Part shown: piece by piece, positions 57,077 to 64,000 of the stretch | How positions within the stretch are numbered: the stretch's first letter is position 1 | Layout of the letters: each line of letters starts with the position of its first letter | Source of the DNA: Watersipora subatra | Lineage: Eukaryota > Bryozoa > Gymnolaemata > Cheilostomatida > Watersiporidae | Assembly (NCBI RefSeq): GCF_963576615.1 | Contig: NC_088715.1 | Span: forward strand, 50,942,007-51,006,006 | Reading direction: 5' to 3' | Length of the DNA: 64,000 bases | Made by a program: the position numbers and the translations under genes | The notes under the pieces: generated by a model | Database searches by the model: none | Seen by the model: the letters and a program-made list of their open reading frames with translations, nothing else | Told to the model about the DNA's origin: nothing

Positions 57077-59196
57077 ATGTCGTATCTACTTCAGCATCTG
57101 CACAATGGATGGCAGGTGGATCAGGCTATACTTTCTGAGGAGGACCGAGCTGTAATTATAAGGTGTATATGTGTATTTTTGTAGATATTGTTAGTACTGT
57201 ACAAGTACTGTTTTTCCAATCAATCGCTTTAGATTTTTGGCCTGTGGGAATGTAAGTGTTTTCATCAAAGTGTTTTAACCCACAGTAACCCATGTGATAT
57301 AAATGTAACAGCAGTTTCATAGAGCTGTCATAACATAAATATGCTTCAAGTGGAAAATTTCTGCCTAGTCCAGAAGGTGTAATCTTTTAGCTATACAATG
57401 AATCAATGATATCAAATTTAAATGGTTTACTAGTCATTTGACTTGGGAGCCACTTGTATTTCAAATTTAAAGTTTTAGTTCTTTCCAAATTTAAAGCAGC
57501 TTGTTTAGCACACCAGAGTTCCTAAGCCGGAAATAATAATTTTAGTAATTAATTAATAATAATTTATGTAAATGCATATCACATAGTAAAAACTAGTGTA
57601 ATAATATAAAATTCAATTTTTGTTTTTATATAAGAAAATGTAGGTGCAAATTGAGTTAAATTGATGTAAAACATTGAAGGTCTTACTCAATTTTCAGTCT
57701 GTGTTAAAGTTCTAATGAAACGTAAGACTGCAGGTGTGTTGGTGTCTGGTAAAAATTGCTATAAGGGGTTTGTGATCAAAGGCACTGAATCGGCGTTTGG
57801 TTGGAAAATTATTACAGCTATAGAAAATAGCTTTTCTGAATCCGAAACGTTTAAGATTTCAGTGCTGACATGGCTTGCGGGTACATGTGATAATGTAAGT
57901 ATTTGATGGGTTTTGCTATCATTTTACTCAAATTGTTGGAGTAAAAAATCACGCCAATATTACACACCAATATTACTTTGGTCTATAGTACGAGCATCAC
58001 TCACTTTCTCGTTTTTGTTCTAGCAATTTCTACAATAAAGTTCCCAAGGTGGGAACTTTCCTCATGTTATTAAAAAATGTAACTTTGGTGTTTTTCTGTT
58101 TCCTCAAGCAGAATTAAAGTAGAGCCACACGCAACTAATCTCTAAAGTCATTAAAACATTTCACAAGTGTTATTTGTGGTATGTGGTGTCAAAGGATCTA
58201 GTCATTCGTAGTAGTTAATGAAATAAAACTGCAATATATTTGGCAGGCATTCTTGCCTAACAACCTGTAGATCCTTTTATTTGTGATGCGCAAGATTGGA
58301 GGCTGATACAGCCAAGGCATGTGTGCATGCTGTTTTCTTCCGTAGAATTGTTTTTAATCATTTCTGCTGTTGTTAGAGCTTTCAGAGATAGCCAGTACTA
58401 CCTTGTAGATAGAATGGCCTTCTCTTATGCATGAGGCTTATGGCTTACACATTGGTGACTCCAAAGTCAAAAGAAAACTATTTTCATGTCATGATCATTT
58501 CGGTGTGTGTGCATGCGTGTTACTAGTGGAAGAGAATCAGACTATAATAACTATTTTAAACTTTACAGAGTTGTAAAATCTTGTTTCCGCTAATAAGTTA
58601 TTGTACCTTGTCTGCTATTCGGTAATCAAAACCATTTCCTGATGATTTTTAAAGATGTCATTTGTTAGTCTAGTGCCGGGATCGATTTTATTAAACCAAA
58701 TTTTTCCAAGTTTGACTTCTCATCTATGTGGCGGTTTCTTTACATATTGTGAGTACAGGCAGCTGCTCAGCAGCCATGAGCAACCTCAACTTGCTGCTTG
58801 ACATGAACCTCTGCGTGCAGAACATGCATGTGTAACCTATTTCTGTTGTACAGGTTCGGGCATGACTGGGACCCAACGTGCATGGTTATGGACGAGACCC
58901 TCTACAAATGTGCAGAGAAAATGAAGAATTTCGCTGTTGTTTACTTAGTCGACATCACAGAGGTGCCAGACTTTAATAAGATGTATGAACTATATGACCC
59001 GTGTACTATCATGTTCTTCTATAGAAACAAGCACATCATGATTGACTTGGGCACTGGTAACAACAATAAGATTAACTGGGCTATGGAAGATATGCAGGAG
59101 TTCATTGACATAGTTGAGACTGTCTACAGAGGTGCCAGGAAAGGCAGGGGTCTCGTTGTTTCACCTAAAGATTACTCTACTAAATATAGATACTGA
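57077..59196 (+). CDS. TXNL4A: Thioredoxin-like protein 4A (DIM1, U5 snRNP)
   Basis: Two exons, 57077-57162 and 58854-59196, joined in phase 2 (AG|G), encode 142 residues, the exact length of the DIM1 family. The product starts MSYLLQHLHNGWQVDQAILS and carries FGHDWDPTCMVMDE, VYLVDITEVPDFNKMYELYD, LGTGNNNKINWAMEDMQEF and the C-terminal GLVVSPKDYSTKYRY. This is one of the most conserved eukaryotic proteins: a thioredoxin fold without a redox CxxC that works in the U4/U6.U5 tri-snRNP during pre-mRNA splicing in the nucleus. TTCTACAG just upstream (57027-57040) could be the acceptor of a 5' UTR intron. The gene looks intact. Confidence 0.97.
57698..57894 (+). other. Exon-like segment inside the TXNL4A intron
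   Basis: A 197-bp segment lies between a good acceptor (CTCAATTTTCAG) and a consensus donor (GATAAT|GTAAGT). One frame is open for 65 codons (from TGT GTT; ATG at 57715) with mixed, coding-like composition (GVLVSGKNCYKGFVIKGTES). If spliced onto TXNL4A exon 1 it would give a stop after three codons. It matches no family I recognise. Confidence 0.3.
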
Positions 59197-59310
59197 GTCT
59201 TGCAATTCGTTTGTCTTTATCTGAATATATCTTGACGTAAGTGTGACCTGTCCAGTTTTTATGCAACTAGGATTTGCGAAGGATGTTTGTAAGTTTAGAT
59301 TGACAGGTAT

Positions 59311-59516
59311 AATAAAATCATTCAAAAACATGTGGTTTTGTGCTTTGCCTTATGTACATATCGTAGTTATTTTTTCACTTATTGTGGTATATCAAGTGGT
59401 CAGAGGCTTCAACACAATGATGTTTTGGAAAGTATGAAAACATTCTTGTTGCATGTTGTAGTGGCAGCTTAAGTGTAACCTATAGAAAAAGTTGTCTATT
59501 TGTGAATTAAAATAAA
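59311..59516 (+). terminator. Poly(A) signals after TXNL4A
   Basis: AATAAA at 59311-59316 (115 bp after the stop) and at 59511-59516. Either could end the transcript. DLG1 begins about 330 bp after the second. Confidence 0.6.
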
Positions 59517-59842
59517 CTAACATCAGACTTGCCATGGTTTTGGAGTTCGTGTACATGCACGGACACCTTTCAAAAGCTTACTGGAGTTGTTTTGTCATCG
59601 CATTTCGAAACTAGGGAGATAACTTCTATTTAAGTTTTAATAGACGTACGTATGTAACGTCCATGTAGAGAAATTACTAGGACTGCGTTGTAAATTGGGT
59701 CACGTGTCCTTAAACCGCCACTCCGGAAGTTGTGGAAGTAGATCGGATTTGGGGTAGCTAGCTGGAAATTTGAACAAAATTTTTTATAAGTTTCGGTGAA
59801 TTATTTTAGTTAAGCCATAGCTGCGACGCAACTATCTTTAAA
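59517..59842 (+). promoter_or_regulatory. Probable promoter and 5' UTR of DLG1
   Basis: The 326 bp between the last TXNL4A poly(A) signal and the DLG1 ATG have more CpG (ACGTACGTATGTAACGTCC at 59644-59662) than nearby intergenic DNA. No TATA box at a fixed place was identified. Placement is by position only. Confidence 0.4.
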
Positions 59843-62800
59843 ATGCCTGTGAAGAAAGAAGGTGCGTTGTTTCTAGAACTGTGATCATTTAATAATTCTT
59901 CATCAAATACACATTTGTTTTACTTGTTTCCCATTGTCTTTCTAATATGGGTCATTGTCGGGCTAGATGGACTAATTTAAGTTTCTGTTCGCAGAAGCGA
60001 ATCTAGCAAATGGAAGCTGTTTGCCTTGTGTTTAGTTTTCGAATGAAAAATCTGTTCTTACCATATAGACGTTCAACTGTTGTAGTATTAGCAAGACAAG
60101 CATGCGGACTCGAGTATTGTTATAGCCTACTAATTCAGTTTTCCTTTTTGCACTCCATATCATGCTGCATTTCGCTAAAACGGCAGGTTTTTTGATGTCT
60201 TGTAATTAAAACATATATATTGTGGTGTATTAAAATGATTTTATGGCATAGAACTGGTAGGCCCTACAAGTTATTGCCGAAATTTCATCAACAATTTTGT
60301 TTGATACCTCTGTTTATTAGATGCGGAACGGGCTCTTTATCTTCTTAAGAGATACCGAGAGCGTCTTGCTGGACCTCAACAACAGCAGTTAAGAGAGTCT
60401 GTGGAGAGGGTAATCGGCATTTTTAACAGCGAATTATTCAAATCTTTAATAGGTAAGTGACCTCAGCGGAATCACGACACAGTAGCCTGTTTTTTCTATG
60501 ATTTTTTGCTATAGATAATATATGACTATGTATTTTTATGCTTTTAAAATGCATTGTCTATAGGGGAGGGTGGGGCACGTTGCAACAAAAAATGCGTTTT
60601 TGGTTATAAAGTTGTACTAAAATATTGGAATATAATTTAGATAATCACATAGGATGCAGAAATATGTTTTACATATGTATGCCAATTCTGTCGGTTGTAT
60701 ACTTTGGAAAATATCACAACCGTACTAATTGCATAATTGGTGTGTCAACATGCCCGGTAGGAGGTTGAAGCAACTTGTGGGGCCCTTTGAAACATCCTTG
60801 ACTTTCATAATAAATTTTAGTTTTAAAATTGTGTTTTCTTGAATTTATTTTTAGCCAAACAGTTCAAGTTTCCACTAATTATCTGAGCAAGAAAAACTTA
60901 AAAAGAGTTGGCTATGAACTTTAGAACACTGCGTACAACAATCACAACAAACAAACTTCTATGGTGCAACAAAGTATACATATACATGTTGATGTAAAGA
61001 TCAAACTTTTCTTTCTATATGTGAGCATTTGCAGTCATGATATCAATATTGTCCAGAAATCTAGTGGTTCATCATTAAGATGAACTTTCAGTCTTCAACT
61101 ATTAAACCGCAGCTTCAACGCTACTCGAGCTGTTCTCCTCCATAAGAATAGAGGGGCAAGTTTGAGACATGTTGCAACTTACCCTTCTATTTTTATCATT
61201 AAAACATGTTGCAACTTGCCCCATACCATTTGTGTTTCAACATGCCCCCAAACGACTCTGAGTAACCGAAATGTTCATCCCAACTCAGGATGATGTAACA
61301 TCATGAAGTTGGTGGGTGCATTGCCAAGAGAGGTCTACAGTTGCCTCCACTGACATTGTTAACATGGGATGTTAACATTGTTAACATGGGATGATGTACA
61401 ACGAAGATATGCGATTCTTTAAACTTGGATATAAAAATAAAAAAGCAAAAAATTACCAATAAATTTTACAAAATCATGGTTCACCTAAATTGCTGTTCTT
61501 TTTATTTCATGCAATCAAGATATCTTATAAGATGACCTAGAAAGCTCTTTAGCTAGTGATGTAAGAATTCAAAATGATGTAAACAAGCAAGTTTGAGATG
61601 TGTTTCAACGTGGCCCGTGTTGCGACGTGCCCCACTCTCCCCTACATAAGTCTTATACCTACAAAGAGTATATCTTGCAACATTTCTCATTGCTGCTAAA
61701 CAAATGAATATCTCGGCTACTAAAAATATAGTTTAACAAAAAGGCATGTTTCTGTGTTTTTTACCATATAGACTACATCATGACATGACCATGTGATTGT
61801 ATACCGTTGTAATGGCCAATTTCAAGCACCAAATTAAATTTAGATTACACTAGTTGTTGCTAATATGATTATAAGAAGAGGCAACACTAAAATATATAAA
61901 CCTTTATAAATCTTTGTCCAGAAAAATAGTTCCTGCAGTTACTCTATCAGTTAAAAGTGTTTTTCTTTCCGCAATGCAACTCACTTATGGCAACCTGCAG
62001 GGGTTTTGACTGCCAGTCATTTAGTCGCATAGTAATTGAAACTTTCCAGCACTGATCAGGGAATCGTCATTATTTTTTACTATGTTGGATACGTTAAGTC
62101 TTCGTTCAAAGGGTCGAATTTTCACAGCTCCGTGCATTACTCTACACCAAAAATATGCTTCTGAGAATCGAAATATAATGATTGATCTTATGACTATCCT
62201 TATTCAATGTCGTCTGCTTCACTTCTGTTTGCACTGTTTGTCATGTTATTGCCCACAATTCCTCCAATATCAGTTTTTCAACTTTCATTTTATTAAGCGA
62301 TTGGCCTGTTTATGTTCACCGCAGACATACAGCAATTCTATGAGATGACATTACTCGATCAACACCTGAGCACTCATGAGAAGACCCAGGCTACACTGAG
62401 GGTAGCAGAAAGATATGCCTCACCTGACAGTGAACCCATGCATTTGCAGAATGGACAGGCTATCGACTCAGTCGATCAGGTGAACCATGTACTCTCAGGC
62501 TCTATGTCTATGGGGATAGAATCATTGATTACAATCATGTCCAAAGATGTCCATTGTTGTGATAGTTTTAGGGTTGAATCATGAAAATGGCCTCAGTGCA
62601 TCGATTAGCATTTGACAAGCTGTTGTCCTAGTTCCGCTGTCCATCATTGTAAAGATGAAATTGGACTAAATTTCATTAGATTTTATCAGAAAGTATCGAT
62701 ACTTTTCTATCATTTGCGATTGTTTTTGATGTTTGAGGTGATCTGAATGCCAGGATGTTTCAAGACTAAAATCGACAAAACTTGATCGCGATTAAAACAC

Positions 62801-63895
62801 TCAGAAGAAAAATATGTGTGTAATGATGTCACTAGTTGTTATCGTTGTTATAGTTGATATCAGTTATTGCGTTCAAGTTGCAGCATCACGTGTATCTTTT
62901 TGTATACTTTAGTATCTTTTTCTATACGCGTCATAATCGCTCTTTCGCTTGATCTGAGCATTTTAACCGCCACCAAGTTTAATCTATTTCAATCTTGAAA
63001 CATGCTGGCTATCAGATCACCTCAAACATCAAAAATATCAATATCAAAATCAAAATCTCAAACATCATAAACAATTGCAAGTGATGGAAACGTACTGATA
63101 CTTTCTCATAAAATCTACTAAAATTTTGTGAAAGTTCATCTTCAAATGGCCATTCCTGTGCACACCCACATTGTACATACCTACATACCTACATTGTATG
63201 AATACACAGCCTAGCTGCAGTAGTTGTAGCAGTGCGATGCTGTTTAGTAGGGCACTAGTCGGTTTACCACCATTCCACAGTCTATATTTGGCCTATTTAG
63301 TAGTAATTGAAGACATGCCAAAACTTTGACGGAAGGTATGTCCATGTAATATTTATCTACTTAGACCTTTGAACTCTTTGCCATTGAGCGGTGTCAGGCC
63401 AGACAATGACTAGGAGATGCGATGATATTAGATATCTATTTGTCATCAGTTAGTGCGTTAGTCATGTCAATGCTCCTTCATCCGCACCTCGCAGGTAGGC
63501 TTATCGTCAGACTATTTATTGCATCCAATCATATGTATGAGTGTCGTCATTTAAATTTGGGGGATTTGGTAAGGGTGGAACATTGTAAACTAATTGTGTT
63601 ATTTTAAGACCTGGATGCTAGCAAAGGTTAAGTCAATATACTTACTGTTGGAGTGTTTGACATAAGTTGCTGTTATGGACTAGTAAAGATGTGTTAGTCG
63701 TTGCGAACTCATGTCACTGGTTAATTGCAATAGGAGTTTCCTCCTCCGCCCGAAGAGGTAACCGCTAGCCAAAGATCTGCTGTTTCCCCACCTTGGGAGA
63801 GGGGACCTATGCTCAAACCCCCCTCTACTAAACCTGATTTAGTTCTGCGATCAGCACCTGCTGCTGAGTTTAAACCTCCGGTTAAGGACGATGCC
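59843..63895 (+). CDS. DLG1: Disks large homolog 1 (DLG1/SAP97-like), N-terminal part
   Basis: Four exons, 59843-59861, 60321-60452, 62325-62479 and 63734-63895, join in phases 1, 1 and 0. They end at a GTGAGTG donor, so the gene continues beyond the window. The first 156 residues start MPVKKEDAERALYLLKRYRE and continue SVERVIGIFNSELFKSL, then DIQQFYEMTLLD: the L27 domain at the N-terminus of DLG1 (vertebrate DLG1 likewise starts MPVR/KK and has IQEFYE-TLLD). A Ser/Pro-rich linker follows (EFPPPPEE, AVSPPWERGPMLKPP). PDZ, SH3 and guanylate-kinase domains should lie downstream. The family scaffolds septate/basolateral junctions and synapses; L27 mediates partner pairing. Exon 1 codes for only six residues. 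Confidence 0.92.
60563..61642. mobile_element. 1080-bp MITE with GGGGAGxGTGGGGCACGT termini
   Basis: Starts GGGGAGGGTGGGGCACGTTG and ends with the complement (reverse complement of the end: GGGGAGAGTGGGGCACGTCG); the arms match ~25 bp through GCAACA. TA flanks both ends (60561-60562, 61643-61644). Motifs like GCAACTTG(C/T)CCC recur inside in both orientations. No transposase. In intron 2 of DLG1. Confidence 0.87.
62652..63142. mobile_element. Family M MITE in DLG1 intron 3
   Basis: Starts AAGATGAAATTGG and ends TGAAAGTTCATCTT. The arms are as at 6764-7214, but the centre is in the opposite orientation (TTCAAGTTGCAGC here against GCTGCAACTTGAGC there). A short TATCAATATCAAAATCAAAA expansion is at 63020-63070. 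Confidence 0.85.
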
Positions 63896-64000
63896 GTGAG
63901 TGATGTGTTAAATGCTGCCGGTCAAACTGACCAGGCTTCCTCAGCTATTGCCTTTTACAGTGTCGCGTTAGGCTTTTCTAATTGATCGGTCTGGTCTCAC

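Overview
The window is animal (metazoan) nuclear DNA: AT-rich, with genes split by GT-AG introns, poly(A) signals, many short inverted-repeat elements, tRNA-related SINE-like repeats, minisatellites and (TA)n tracts. No bacterial or viral genome is present. The gene content (expanded GT10 fucosyltransferases, an R2/NeSL/R4-like retrotransposon, a BEL/Pao remnant) fits a marine, probably spiralian, invertebrate. The species cannot be named from the sequence alone.

Four host genes are supported, all on the + strand. (1) A GT10 alpha-1,3-fucosyltransferase-like gene runs from 12570 (or from a phase-matched membrane-anchor exon at 877-1012) to 23849. (2) A second, tandem fucosyltransferase paralog with the same exon phases spans 34108-46965. 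Its membrane-anchor exon was not found. (3) A complete two-exon TXNL4A/DIM1 spliceosomal gene lies at 57077-59196 (142 aa). (4) The 5' end of a DLG1 (discs large/SAP97) gene, with its N-terminal L27 domain, starts at 59843 and runs off the right edge. Two splice-bounded open segments (24551-24640 and 27316-27396) may be the last exons of an unrecognised gene.

The rest is mostly mobile and repetitive DNA. A decayed restriction-like-endonuclease (RLE) non-LTR retrotransposon lies between (TA)n tracts at 49985-53265, and a fragment of a second one is at 8709-8975. A minus-strand BEL/Pao LTR element (27536-31905) has both LTRs but has lost most of pol. Two copies of a ~1.3 kb hAT-type element are present; one (13991-15309) has a perfect 8-bp target duplication and carries a 125-bp foldback insertion that the other copy lacks. 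Also present are a 189-bp hAT-type MITE with a perfect 8-bp duplication, two piggyBac-like MITEs (TTAA), a MITE family with ~150-bp arms (four copies), an 876-bp TTTAA-flanked foldback element plus a deleted copy, a 1080-bp MITE in DLG1, and about nine copies of a 400-bp SINE-like repeat that tend to stack head to tail. Minisatellites have periods of 13/19, 31, 39, 49, ~70, 76 and 83 bp. The 49-bp array shows a three-unit (147-bp) higher-order pattern.

The two fucosyltransferases would be Golgi type II enzymes that transfer fucose from GDP-fucose to glycans. TXNL4A is a U5 snRNP component and DLG1 a membrane scaffold. I see no functional link between these three groups; they are neighbours only. 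I found no convincing wholly new system. The most interesting signals are the patchy identity between the paralogs, the duplicated splice sites, and the TA-embedded RLE element.
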